Source: Colias croceus
Taxonomy: Eukaryota > Arthropoda > Insecta > Lepidoptera > Pieridae
DNA: 64,000 nt
Assembly: GCF_905220415.1 (NCBI RefSeq)
Contig: NC_059568.1
Coordinates: forward strand, 13,392,001-13,456,000
Direction of reading: 5' to 3'
In this document: positions 23,861-36,289 of the stretch, piece by piece
How the letters are laid out: every line of letters begins with the position of its first letter
Numbering within the stretch: position 1 is the stretch's first letter
Made by a program: the position numbers and the translations under genes
The notes under the pieces: generated by a model
The model's database searches: none
What the model saw: only the letters and a program-made list of their open reading frames with translations
What the model was told of the DNA's origin: nothing

Positions 23861-24030
23861 AAAGGGAAGGGTTGAAAGTCTGTGAAAGAAGAGGGGATAC
23901 GGGAGCGAGAGGATAGCCACACCCTGGAAATTTTGAACTCTACTCAAAGCTACATAGGCCTGGCCCTTGGCAATATTTTTTCCTAAGTATACCACTTCTT
24001 TTGCCAGTGTGGTCCATTACAATTTGTGCA
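23813..24030 (-). pseudogene. Helitron Pif1-like helicase C-terminal fragment
   Basis: The minus strand reads VVYLGKNIAKGQAYVALSRV followed by QNFQGVAILSL. GQAYVALSRV is motif VI of the Pif1/RecD2-type helicase at the C-terminus of Helitron RepHel proteins. About 60-70 codons are open; just upstream the frame meets TAA, and the IHKSQG motif normally expected before it is absent. It is a truncated relic with no Rep domain in the window. Confidence 0.75.
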
Positions 24031-24160
24031 CGGTTACGGCCCAACTTAAAAGATGTCAAGGAGCAACAAACTTATAGTTATCAATATGATGTAGGAATGT
24101 ATTATGGAGGTAGAGGTAGGTCTCGCTCACTTGAAAATATTACAGTAAAATAAGAAACCG

Positions 24161-24360
24161 AAAGGAAAAAATAATTATTTTACAAACTTCCCGACGATCT
24201 TTAAAATTAAGTAGGTACCATGTATATTTTGATAATGAGGTTATATTATGATGATGTTGGCATGGCAGCCCCGACGACTTTGTTTTTTTTTATAAATATT
24301 TAAAATGGTATTTATTTTTAAAAATCTTCGGGAAGTTTGTGAAATTATTTATTCCTTTTT
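24161..24360. mobile_element. Short foldback element / MITE
   Basis: The left arm (24161-24208, with 'ttacaaacttcccgacgatc') and right arm (24316-24360, with 'aaatcttcgggaagtttgtg') are inverted copies of about 45 bp around a spacer of about 105 bp. No open frame. Confidence 0.75.
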
Positions 24361-24639
24361 CTATGCACTTTTCTTCGTAGCGCTGTTTTTTTTTTAATTT
24401 AATTTTTATTGCACGGTCTAAACGGTTTAGTTACTACAGGCGTGAGACAGGATTCAGGAAAGATCTGATTTGGATTTTGTGCTGGATTTGATAAAAACTG
24501 AGTGTCGATTAAGCTGATCAGTTGCTGCACGATACAAGGAAGGAAGGAAAAGAAATTTGCTCCCCTCCCCCCTGGTGCCTAAAAATAATATGACATAATT
24601 TAAAAGAAATTTTACGTAGAAAATTAATAAGGCATTTTT

Positions 24640-24792
24640 TTGTATTGTTTAGCTCAGTTTAGTAATAAATTTATTTACAGTTCTTTTAATTATTTATGGT
24701 AGTCTGTGTTTACTAAATAATTTAAGATAAGTAGTAACTACTATGCAGTCACTATTCCACGCGGACGAAGTCGCGGGCACAGCTAGTAGCAA
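24640..24792 (-). repeat. Lepidopteran 'ctagctgtgcccgcg' repeat, inverted copy
   Basis: On the minus strand it begins actagctgtgcccgcgactt and continues 'cgtccgcgtggaatagtgac' and 'gtaaacacagactaccataa'. The plus-strand partner is 32745-32885, with close identity throughout. Confidence 0.9.
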
Positions 24793-25237
24793 ATACAAAT
24801 CAAAACCTACCTGTCCAAAGGTGAAGTTATTTTTAGAAACGGTTCAGTATTTCTTGAGATCAGCGTGTTAAAACAAACAATTCCTTCAAGTATATACAAG
24901 TATATATTATTAAGTACCGATGTTAGATTTACAGTGGAAATTTAATGGACTCTTATGGTGTGGACAGCACACAAGGTTTCTCGCAAAATTGAGTTAAGCG
25001 AAGCGGGATGGACATTGGACATGTAACGTACGGTGTCACTAACAAATCTAACAATACGAATTGATATTCGCTTGTCACGACTATTTACTATTTTTAGTTG
25101 CATTAGGTACGTGAAATGTTAATACATTTAAAAAAAATATACTAATGGACGGCCAATGTTCGAATTCGGGACATAACCATAGACAAACAAGTATAGGCAC
25201 AATGCATGGTTGGGTTTGCAATTTGTTACAGTACTTT

Positions 25238-25455
25238 ATAGTTTACTAGCTGTACCGCGCGGTTTCACCCGCGTGGCTCCGCTCCTGTTGGTCTTAGCGT
25301 GATAATATATACTACATATATAGCCTATATTACTCGTGGATAATGTAGCTTTCGAATGGTGAAAGAATTTTTAAAATCGGTCCAGTAGTTTATGAGCCTA
25401 TTCATTACAATCAAACAAACAAACAAAGTTTTCCTCTTTATAATATTAGTGTAGA
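25238..25455 (+). repeat. Lepidopteran 'ctagctgtaccgcgcgg' repeat
   Basis: Full-looking copy: 'actagctgtaccgcgcggtt', 'cacccgcgtggctccgctcc', 'gtgaaagaatttttaaaatc', 'ggtccagtagtttatgagcc', (caaa)n, and the 3' end 'tttataatattagtgtagat'. This repeat type is abundant across Lepidoptera. Confidence 0.9.
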
Positions 25456-27556
25456 TTGATTAAATTCATTTTTATTAAAAAAAAAAAAATTACCATATTG
25501 CTATGTGTGCCAAATTTCTACTTCTCTATCTGCGAAATGTTCTTGGACAAAAAAAATATATATTGGACATGGAAATCAAGAGAAATATACAATATCGGCA
25601 TTTCAGATAAAGCAGGTAGAGCTGTAAACAACAAGTTTATTTAGTCGCTTAATTGCTACACTGTAAAGCATCGTTGGACTCTATTGTCCTTTGAGATGTA
25701 TACAAATACTACTACGCATTTTTATTACACTTTGTGAGCCGTCAATGTTATGCTTATCCTGTTAATTTTGTTGAATAAGACAATAAAAGAAAGTCGCTGC
25801 TGTTTATAATTACGTTGTTATTATTTAAAAGGCGTTGCCGGTACACAATACAAGAACGGCATCGCATATACTTTTCATCGTATATTAATTTTATTATTAT
25901 GTTAAGACAATTATTGAGATGATATCCTAACGATATGTAGGTACTACCAATAAACCATGCTTAACATTATTAGTGTTGAGTACTCAGGTGGAATAACTAT
26001 CGTGGAGTTCCTACGATCCTAGTTCCTACGTTTGAAAAGTATCTTTATCCATTTTCCTGCCTTTCGAAGCGTGAAAACATAGAATAACGTGCCACTTATC
26101 CAGAGCATTGCTTGCCTGTTTGTTTTATATACGCTTTTATCTTGGTTTACTAAAAAAGCCTATGTCCTAGGTTCTGGAACTTTAGCATCTTAGCATTAGG
26201 TATTAAGGCGCATTCTCCCAAAACGTGCGGCAACTTTGTGAGTTGTGACCGAATTGATAGACGATAATGAAGTTCAGATTACGACCAGTCATTAATTTCC
26301 CCACACATGCAATATATAGATTCCAATTTAAACAGAAAAGGTAACTGCAATTCGAATGAGTGATTTCTATTTATCAGTTCCCAACACAATCCACGCTTGA
26401 AAAGTGGGTCGTTAGCTCTAGCAATCTTTACACATACCGAGTCTGAATAAATAAAGAACACCAACACAACAGTGTCGCGTTTATCATAATTCCTACTGAG
26501 TATATTCAATTGTAGTGTGGGAATGAATAGATGTATGTTAGTAATTCATTCGCACTTACACATATAAAAAGTAAATTAGAAAATTTATTTATTATTTATT
26601 TTATTCACCTTCTTTATCGACTGCCGCACGAAGACTTTTCTTTACTTTGGCTCATGTGGTTGAATTACATCAGAAGTTACTCATAAAATATTTTGTAAAT
26701 ATCATAAACAACAAATGTAGAGTTCGTAAGTCTGTGCAGAATTTAGAACCAAAACACTCTACATTCGAAGAAAAAGATTATAACAGCGAAAATAATAAAG
26801 GCACAAAATATAAAAGAGGTTAATCAAAGAACTAATTTGATTTCCATAATTGTATTATACTGGCAATTTCGAGTCATCAGTCCAATACATTTTCCGACCA
26901 TAGTGTAGAGCATATCAAAACATACAACTACAAAGGAACAGTACCTCCTTTGATGCTAATTTGATTGAGAGATCTTAACAGCATTGAAATCTAGATTTAA
27001 TAGAGAATACATGCGGTTAGATCCAGAATACAGAAGCGCAGCATCCTGGAAACGTCTCATTTGTACACATTGTATACGGTTTACCTACTGCCATTCTAAT
27101 AAGATAATTATGGTCTTTTAAGATTGTCTGAGTAACATTTCTGGTTTGTTTATAGTTTATAGATGGATTTAGACATCTTTCATATAAGTTACCTACATTC
27201 CATAAGAAAACGGATAATTTTTTCACCAATGAAACATATAGCGGATCGATTGAAACATAGTCACTATTATAGCCCGTTTTCTTTGTTCCTAAAATTTTTT
27301 GTAAAAATAAACACTGATTTATGAATCACGAAAAATGATTAATTTATAAGAACGAATACGGTATCTAAATGGGTTAATCTATGCAAATTTATTTGATTAT
27401 ATTGCTCATGATAAGTACATACCTATTACATTATAATTCATATATAAAGGTTACATTCTATATTCCTATGCAATAAAACAGAAAAAGGTATGCACTATGC
27501 AGTCAATATTTTTGAACCCTTACTTTTCTTTTGTTCCCAAAAAACAAGGAACCTAA
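25456..27556. other. Non-coding stretch
   Basis: A+T-rich, no gene, RNA gene or transposon recognised. Open frames of 60-76 codons show no protein-like features. Confidence 0.6.
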
Positions 27557-28215
27557 CTGGTATACCTAAAGTTGGAAATTTTGAAAAAACTTCATTTTGG
27601 CGGCAAGAGATGAAACATGTGCCAATCGATAGTACATCAAAATACAAATAGGAAATACTCTTTGGTAAAATGTCGTAATTGATACGGTTTCGGAATAAAT
27701 AAGGGTTAAAAAAAATTTTTTTTCTTCAGTTTTTTGAATTATTTGTTACTTCTTACACTTAAAGGTTAAGTAAAAAAAAAACTTATTTACTCCAATACTC
27801 AATACTCAATAATTTATTTGCATCCGAAACTGAAACTAAACTGATCTTCATCGTAACTAACCATATCGATAACGGTTGTCGATAAGTGACGCACCGCACG
27901 TGCGTATCCCTAGCCCAAAGTTGGTTTATTACTTTCGTTTTGATAGTAATACAACATTTTGAAACCCTTTTATTACAAATTGGAAGTTGTATATGCTTTG
28001 TCTTATCGTTTAAGTGTAAGAAGTAACAAATAATTCAAAAAACTAAAAAAAAAATTTTTTTTAAACTCTTATTTATTCCGAAACCGTATCAATTACGACA
28101 TTTTACCAAAGAGTATTTCCTATTTGTATTTTGATGTACTATCGATTGGCACATGTTTCATCTCTTGCCGCCAAAATGACTTTTTTTTTTTATCGCAAAT
28201 TGGTAGGTATACCAG
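27557..28215. mobile_element. Foldback element with arms of about 190-230 bp
   Basis: Ends ctggtatacct / aggtatacca. The left arm runs to about 27775 and the right arm is about 28010-28215, including 'ttttggcggcaagagatgaa', 'ccaatcgatagtacatcaaa', 'gtaattgatacggtttcgga' and 'ttttgaattatttgttactt' in opposite orientations. The central 230 bp has 'cgataacggttgtcgataag' and a small CpG patch but no coding sequence. Confidence 0.9.
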
Positions 28216-31088
28216 GCTTCATACTAAAATGTCCCATGCTCTTTAAAATTCATTATATTATATATTTTTAAAATTGAATTATTAATTGTATTTTGTAATC
28301 TTAAGACAATTCATAAGAAATTGTGCAGGAAACACAATACTTATACTTATTTCATTATGCGCCATTTTAAATAAACTTCAAGTAAAATAAATCAGTACAA
28401 TCTTACAAAAAATACGAGCGTAAACCTAACCTAACCCAACGATACAAAAATATTCCATGTTTTCGAAACAGCAATACAATTAAGATGTTTCAAAATCCTT
28501 GCTCTTATTCGGAGTGGTAATATATTCGTGGGCTTTCAAAATTATGCATACAGCACTCCACTTTTGTGACCCAATTTTTATTGAACAAAGAAAATTTTGA
28601 ATAATGTTATTGAACATTAAACGCGCTATGAATTCGTATTTTCAAACAAAAAAAAAAAAAACTTTATACGTAGGTAAGTACATATTTTGTTGATATTTGA
28701 AACATTTTCAGTGATTCGAATTCGACGAACTAATCACAAAAGCATTTGGCAAGGCCCTTTAGCAAGTCACATTTGCGCATAATTGCTATCTATGTAAGTG
28801 TATTATAATATATTATTGTGATAGTGAACGATCAGTGAAGCAAGTATTTCGCCGTGAGCGTACATTCTGGAAACCTCAAGGTCAACAGGCGGTTCACGGA
28901 ACAACTGTCTCCTCGTCCACTTTTTTTATGTTTTACTTTACTTTTATTTGCACTTGTTTATCGACTACTCGGCTTTGTACGCATAGTGTGCTCTACCCTT
29001 TATGTCGATCATGTGAAACCTCTTTGACTCGTGGAACTTCGCGGCACAATCGAAAAATGTAATTTCCTAGTTGAAATCAAAAATGTTTTCTGGCCAATGT
29101 TGTACGGTATTCTATTTTTGTGAAGTTTACCTCTAGAAAGTAGTTTATTGGATTTTATTCCACATTGTTATTCGGAGGTCGTCTCTTATTGGACATTTTC
29201 AGTATAGAGAATCTTTCTTGTTAGTTAAATTATTTCATAACCATTGAGCAGAGAGTTTGTTCTCTACATACCTACTTTTAATTTTATCGTCCACTATTTT
29301 ATAGTAGGTATACCTACTTATTTGTTTCTGCTACCTACCTATGTATTAATATTGCGCAAATCCAATATGATTTTTTCTCTAATAGGATTAAAAATAATAT
29401 GTGTTATTTTAATATCTACTAGGATATCCCTGTGGTCGTAAATTGTTCTTGTCACTCAAAAATCTCTAACATTCGTTCCATTGAACGTGTCGATATGCAC
29501 CTAGGTACCTATAACAACCGACAAATTTGCATAGTGATACAAAAGTGATAGACCCGAACAACAAAGAAAAAATATGAATATGTATGAATCGCCTATACTG
29601 CAAACATGCAGGTACATCCGACGGTAAAAAACTCTGTTCTTAAAACTACAACAAGAATTAGCATATAACGCAAAACCAGGCCTTTGCAGAAGGAAATTAG
29701 AATTTGCTCTTATAATTATTTTCCACCCGGTATATTGCTTTATAAGGTTAACATTAATATCTTTCTACCCTCAGTCCATCTTTGTCTGTATCGAGATAAG
29801 GGTAGAGAAATACAGTACTTTATGACATCTATATAGGCGCTCGTAAAACCGATTTCTGGAGTGGCGATGCATGCCGTGGCGACGTGATGCGTCGCCACTT
29901 TATGATGGTACCTATATAATGTACATAGTCTATATACAGTAGTGTTCTCACTAAATTCGTCGCACAAAATAATGTCGATGTTTCACATCTGCCAGGCGTC
30001 CCGTGACGGTATTTTTTCAATAACAATACAGTACAATAATTATATTCTTGCAAAAGACTGCATTCGGTCACATCGCCGACACATAAGTCTCCGTAATATG
30101 TCGGTCATGGCGACTGCGAGATACCGCATAAGTGTCAAAATATCAATTCAGATTCTGTTTTGTACCTACGACCTACATGTAATATTTTTGATTTAATTTC
30201 TTGTTTATTTTATGGCTTCTGTGATCAGTCAATATTTTTTTAATTTGCATTAATGGATTGAAAGAACCGTACACTTAAAAGTAGGTATGTCTATCGCTCT
30301 TTAGTTTTCGTAGAATTTCAGATTGTAATTCTAGTTTTCAAATAACTTAGTAGTTGATACATGATTTCCCATAGGTATCTAGCAAGGCTGGCCTATTGCT
30401 GAATAATAAAGAATTTGAATTGAGTTCAATAAATATTAATCATACATAAATACACACCATTTTTCGTTGTAAAGTAAGAAATTCCATTATATAGTAATTT
30501 TTTATACAAACGTATTCAACTTATTCCGTAAATTTGACTTCTTTTGCTCCGTAATTCTTATTAAGCTCATATATTTTTCAAAGCTCGGATGATCTTCTTA
30601 GCCCTTTAAAGTTCTCGAGAATTTTATTACTTTTTCTTAGAACACTGTAATTTGTAATAGAATTTAATATTCCCAGTAGGTATTACTTTAGACTTTGTGA
30701 GCGACACCCGGAGCTGCAGTCGATATCATTCAGTTTTCCATTTTGGAAGTAATTACTTTTGAATGACAATATTTAACTTGTAAGAAATATAAAACTAGGA
30801 AATATGTCCAACTATATAAAAAAAAACAATAATTATTTTAGTCCCACAAAGTTATTTTGGTTTAGTAAAGGTACTGACTACTGAGCTTCTATGAAAATAA
30901 TATAAAAAACTTTATTTTGATAATTTTTGCATCAATTCCAATAACACATTAACATTGCTCTATATCTACTCGAGTTGCAAGAGCCAAAATATGTTTTTAT
31001 TTTCCTTGTAAATAATTTTACAGAAACTACAACATGTGTATTCAAAGTAACAGCATCAAAAGATCATCATTGTCTTATAACCTACTAT
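28216..31088. other. Non-coding stretch with one perfect FTZ-F1 site
   Basis: No gene or recognisable element. TCAAGGTCA is at 28876-28884 (+). CCTAACCTAACCC near 28430 is a short telomere-like run. The overlapping frames near 29740-30196 have no recognisable protein content. Confidence 0.6.
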
Positions 31089-32311
31089 TCCATTGAAAAG
31101 TTACATTTGGGGTTGCATTTCTTAGAGGACGCAATTTTATTTTTTTGATGTGTAGAGGGGGTTAGTGTGAAGCTATCACCAAGTTTGTGGGGTCGCCACC
31201 CTTGTCCCACGGCCGCCATCTTGAAAATAGCGGAACATATGGTTTATACGATATATCTCTTAAACTGTTTATCTGATAAAAAAATTTCTTAACATTATTT
31301 GTTGCAAATTAAATTCTCTACAATTTTGGTCCAGTAACTTTTTGTCGTAGAACTATAAATAAAAAAGTTATAAGCGAAAATGTTCAGATAATAGAGATAT
31401 TTATATTTTTCAATAAAACTTTTTTTTATCATTTTACGAAGTAATGATATCAGACCATTTTTGTAGATTTTTTTTCGAGGAACAACTTTTATATACAACA
31501 TTTTTTCATAAAGTCAATAGCTAAGGTTTTAAAGCGCTCCGAAATTAGTACTATTTTTCAGTACTCTTAGCTATACATTATACATATAAAATGTGTGTAC
31601 TAATAATTATTTGTCATCAGTAATTGTTTTTTTTTGTTATTATAATATTTTTAATAATTAATTTTGCAATATTATTAATAATTAATTATTGACTCTTTTC
31701 CTCACCACCCAGGAGGTAGAGTCTGGAAGCACGTTTTTTTTTACGTCGAAAAGCAGGGCTGAAATGTTCTGTTCTTGCAGTGCTGCATGGGAAAAGAGCC
31801 AATAGCCAATATATGTATAGTTAAGAGTACTGAAAAATAGTACTCACTTCAGAGCGCTGTAAAACCTTAGCTATTGACGTAATGAAAAAATGTTGTATGT
31901 AAAAGTTGTTCCTCGAAAAACAATCTACAAAAATGGTCTGATATCATTTCTTCGTAAAATGATAAAAAACAATTTTATCGAAACATTTAAATAGCTCTAA
32001 TTTCTGAACACTTTCGCTTATAAATTTTTTATTTATAGTTCTACGACAAAAAGTTACTGGACCAAAGTTGTAGAGAATTTAATTTCCAACAAATAATGTT
32101 AACAAATTTTTTTATCAGATAAATAGTTTATGAGATATATCGTAAAAACCATTTCAACCACTATTTTCAAGATGGCGGCCGTGGGACAAGGGTGGCGACC
32201 CCACAAACTTGGTTTTAGCTTCACATTGAACCCCCCTACACATCCAAAAAATAAAATTGCGTCCTCTAAAAAATGCAAGGTTAGGCCAAAAAAATGTAAC
32301 ATTTCAATGGA
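31089..32311. mobile_element. Large foldback element with 0.5-kb inverted arms
   Basis: The left arm 31089-31586 and right arm 31809-32311 are inverted copies. Shared words include 'ccacccttgtcccacggccg', 'cgatatatctc', 'cagtaactttttgtcgtaga' and 'gtagattttttttcgaggaa'. The spacer of about 222 bp holds a second inverted pair (gactcttttcc / ggaaaagagcc). The arms have diverged, so the insertion is not recent. Frames on both strands in the arms are not genes. Confidence 0.9.
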
Positions 32312-32744
32312 CTATACGCTATACGAAATGATTTGTGCAACACCGTTGCGTTATGAATTTTTCATTCCCGATCGACATGTGAGTACGTACCTATCATAAA
32401 CCACAAAAATAAGCGACGAACGCAATCGTGTAGCAGCATGCATTAACATAAATCCATCAGAAACGATACGCATAACTTGGTACTACATTAAGCATAATTA
32501 GGCGTTGACCCACTTTTTTATCAATCCTCGAGGTGACTCGCGAGCGACGCGGGCGCATGCACACTAACGCACGACGCGTATGAATACGGAACGCTCGATA
32601 CACATCATACGAGACGCGTAATGTATACCCACACACTCGATGAATCGAACACTCCGTTCAACTACCGACAATTAGTAACTGCTCATTAATATGTACCTAG
32701 TATATATTATATATCGATATGTAATCATCTATTTTTATTACGAT

Positions 32745-32885
32745 ACTAGCTGTGCCCGCGACTTCGTCCGCGTGGAATAGCGACTGCATAGTAGTTACTA
32801 CTTTACATAAAATTATTTAGTAAACACGTACTACCATAAACAATTCATAGAATTGTTAATAGAATTTATTACTAATCTAAGCTAA
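32745..32885 (+). repeat. Lepidopteran 'ctagctgtgcccgcg' repeat, plus copy
   Basis: actagctgtgcccgcgactt, then 'cgtccgcgtggaatagcgac' and 'ttagtaaacacgtactacca'. Inverted partner of 24640-24792. The minisatellite begins within 20 bp of its 3' end. Confidence 0.9.
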
Positions 32886-32902
32886 AAAACTTACGTACTT
32901 TC

Positions 32903-33270
32903 CGGAAATCCGGGGCATTTTCCGGGGATATCCGGAAAATGCCTGTAAAATATCTGGAAAATCCCCCGGAAAATGTGTGAAAATGTCCGGGAAATACCCG
33001 GAAAATATCCGGAAAATGCGTGAAAATGTTCGGGAAAAGCGTGGAAAATGCCTGAAAAATCTCCGGAAAATGCCAGGGAAATGTCAGGAAAATGCCTGGG
33101 AAATGCCTGGAAAATATCTGGAAAATATCCGGAAAATGCGTGAAATGGTCCGGAAAAGGCGTGGAAAATGCCTGGAAAATCCCCGGAAAATGCGTGAGGA
33201 ATTGCCCGGAAAATGCCCGGAAAATATCCGGAAAATGCGTGAAAATGTCCGGAAAAAGCGTGGAAAATGC
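32903..33270. repeat. 11-bp-period minisatellite (GGAAAATnCC family)
   Basis: About 33 tandem variants of gaaaatgcctg / gaaaatatccg / gaaaatgcgtg, mostly 11 bp with some 10-bp units, over about 370 bp. Every other unit or so carries TCCGGA. Because 11 is not a multiple of 3, all frames cycle every 33 bp, which produces the spurious 133-codon minus frame (HFPDIF-type repeats) and 67- and 104-codon plus frames. Confidence 0.95.
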
Positions 33271-33539
33271 CACTTCAAATTTGCGAAGTAATTAAAGCAG
33301 ACAACCAAAAAAAGAAAAAGAAAGCTAAAATCTTTCATATTAAATGTATATGGGATATTCATATTTCATATTTTGTACTTAATGTATGGGAGGGTTTAAA
33401 GATATTTTTTTTGATATTTCTCGATTTATTTAAAAAAAATGATTACGGCCATTATTAGGTTAAGTACTTTCGATATCAGTTTAAAGTTTTTTGTTATCTG
33501 TAATACTTACAAAAAAAAATCGCCTGTGCACACTGAACG

Positions 33540-33760
33540 ATTACACCTTGTACATGAAGGCCTTAGCAAATGTTCGCCGTGATTATTTAAATGATCATAA
33601 TAATTTTTTTTATTAATGACAAAAAAAAATTTTTTTTTTAATTGACATGAATTAAACACTAAATGACAAAAAAAATTAACTACAGTTTTGGGTTCGGGAT
33701 CAATTTAATAATTACACCTGCTAATATTTTTTTACATATTTTCATTGTATAAAATCGTAA
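33540..33760 (-). repeat. Interspersed repeat, right member of an inverted pair
   Basis: Inverted copy of 22560-22870, lacking the central 'ctgtctgtatgttcgtgcac' to 'tcttcatttaaca' segment. Contains long A and T runs. Confidence 0.85.
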
Positions 33761-35274
33761 CATAATTTCCTTTATGTATTGTTCTATTAACACATAGATA
33801 ATATCTTCCCAAGGTACTAAATTTTAATAAAAAAGTTTTTTTTGTTATTTATATCTAAAAAAGAGTATTTATATTAGACAGAAATAAACATAAAATTTTT
33901 ATAAGTTTTATGGAAGCTGAATGTAATGCAAATGGGCAAATATAGAAGTAAAATTAGGTATTTAAAATAAATAAATGAAACAACTACCAATTACAGATAA
34001 ACTTCTTTTTCGGTTGAAAATTGCTGGATCATGAGTATAATTCTTTATCCCTTACCTTGGGCAGTCTGGAAGAGATCGCTAGTAAGCGTTAAGACCGCCT
34101 TATGTACATACCGTGTTAATCCATTTGGTATGATTGTAAATATTTTACTTGGTGTGGTACGTATATTACCACACCAATTGATAAATAATATGTACTCTGA
34201 TCCGAGTACGATCTGTACCGCGATAGCCATAACGATAATAAAACAATCAGATGACAGTAAAGCACGATTAAAAATCATACTTGTACAGTAGTTGTGAGTG
34301 CAATATTTACGTTTCAAAATAACATTTTTTTTTGGTACTAAAACGTAGGTAGATTCTCACGCACGCACGCTGATACGTGGTTGGCTGTCCCTTTTCTCAT
34401 TCCCGAAAAATATCCTCTAAAATTACCCAAGATTCTTCCAATGATTGTACCATACGTTGGAAATTAACTTTAGTCAACAATTGACAACACGCCAGGATAC
34501 TTATTTCTACTACATCCTCATGCAAATCGTTAATTTTTATGAACATTGAATCTGTAAATAAAAAAAATGAAAAGATTACTTTACCTAATTTTATTAAAAA
34601 GCTACTAACAAATAAAATTCTATCAAGAACTAAAGTGACCTTCTTTGGGCGTTTAATATAGTCTTGTAAAAGTTATACATAAAAATAAAATTTCATCATT
34701 TTCTTATTTTGTCGTAACTTCAATTCTAATTAAAAACATGAGTCTAACTATATAATTAATTAATAAAGTAATAATTAATTATAAAAGCTACAACTTACCT
34801 TTTGTGGGAACGCAAGAAGTATTTTTTAAAATGTCACAATTAACTGTTAATAGTGTCTTGTTTGACATCAAATAATAAACATCTACCCTCACTTGTAAAA
34901 TTTTATTTAGTAGGTATATTCACATAAAATATAAGCACCTGAAGTGGACTCTGGGAAGACATGGGTTAAAAAGTTAAATAAATAAGTACAATTAAAAACC
35001 CCACCAACATCATATTATTTAATTTTTAATTATAAATTTGCAAGAAGCGTTAAACATGTAAATTGATTTGATTTTAATGAAGTCTCATAGATGGCGCTGT
35101 TTCAAATTTGTCTTTATACTACTAAGATTCATTAAACTGTTTCTCAGCCAAAATTACGTAAATGACGTAGTTTTTATAGTGTAAAGCTAGATAATAGCGT
35201 GGCTTACCCAAAAACAACATTTAAACATGAGTCTTTAGATTGTACGCTGTGTAATACACGGAATACGTTAGAAA
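33761..35274. other. Non-coding stretch
   Basis: No gene recognised. A hairpin with 11-bp arms TTGGTGTGGTA is at 34149-34177. The two overlapping antisense frames near 34031-34317 cover that hairpin and show no family features. Confidence 0.6.
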
Positions 35275-35465
35275 AATAAAGGTTCACAGCTCCTCCCCCG
35301 GAGGTGATAGCATGATAATGTGTATATAAAAGCCTCACCCGACCTGTTAGTAATATTCATGCAAAATTTGAAGTCAATCTATGCGGTACTTTTCGAGATT
35401 AGCTCGGACAAATATACAGACAAACAGACAAACAGACAAACCGACAAACAGACAAACAGACAAAA
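35275..35465 (+). repeat. Lepidopteran interspersed repeat with CAGACAAA tail
   Basis: 'ctcctcccccggaggtgata' and 'gtgtatataaaagcctcacc', a 'gcggtacttttcgagatta' block, then (cagacaaa)n at about 35415-35462. It resembles the 3' half of the lepidopteran SINE/LINE-tail repeats and is probably truncated at its 5' end. Confidence 0.7.
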
Positions 35466-36289
35466 ATTCTAAAAACTATGTTTTTGGCTTCTATATCGAT
35501 TATAGATCATGGATTATGTATTCTTTTAAAAAAATATTCAATGTACAGTTTTGACTTTCCTACGATTTTATTATATGTATAGATAGTAATATTTAATTCA
35601 GCGGTATAATTGTGAATTGTTCTTATTTGATTGTTTTGCAGATAATCATTTAGGGATAGAATTTTAGATTCATTATTCATATCTGTTTTCAATCCAATTA
35701 TCGAAACAGATATCTAAAGCTGAACTATATATCAATAATAGTAAGTAGGTAGGTACTTAAATAACTTTTGTTGATGGAAAATTTCGAATTTACTTAATAC
35801 CTAGGGGCCATCCATAAAGTACGTCACACGTAAAGAGGGGGGGAGGGGGTCGACAACGTGTGACATGGTGTGACAAGGGGTGGGAGGGGTCCTAAGTTTC
35901 GTGACATCACATTTAAAAAATCTAGAGGTACTAATCGGTTACCTATCTTAATCTCGAATTTTAATATTCCGAATATCATAATCCAGAAAACGTTTGGACA
36001 TTTTTTCATAACCCCGAATTTCAAAATTTCGAAGTTTTGTTTGCCAAATAATCGTAACTCCGAATTTCATTTGCCCATTTCTTTATTTGTACGATGTTTT
36101 ACAATCCAGACGAATGAGTTCCAGACATACGAAATCTAAATGCACAAAATCCAGATGACCGTAATCCATATGCACGAAAGCCAGATTTTTAAAACACAAA
36201 TTTTTGAAATACAGTTAATTGATATCCAGACAAACAATGTCCACATTTTTGAAATTCAAATAAACGATATCCAGCGAAACGAAATCCTT

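Noticed and set aside
32872..33291. 133-codon minus and 104-codon plus frames with HFPDIF- or ENIRKM-like repeats
   Set aside because: Translation of the 11-bp minisatellite; stop-free in several frames because the unit lacks stop codons.
35415..35462. CRISPR-like regular repeat (cagacaaa)n
   Set aside because: Simple microsatellite in the tail of a retroelement in a eukaryotic genome; no spacers.
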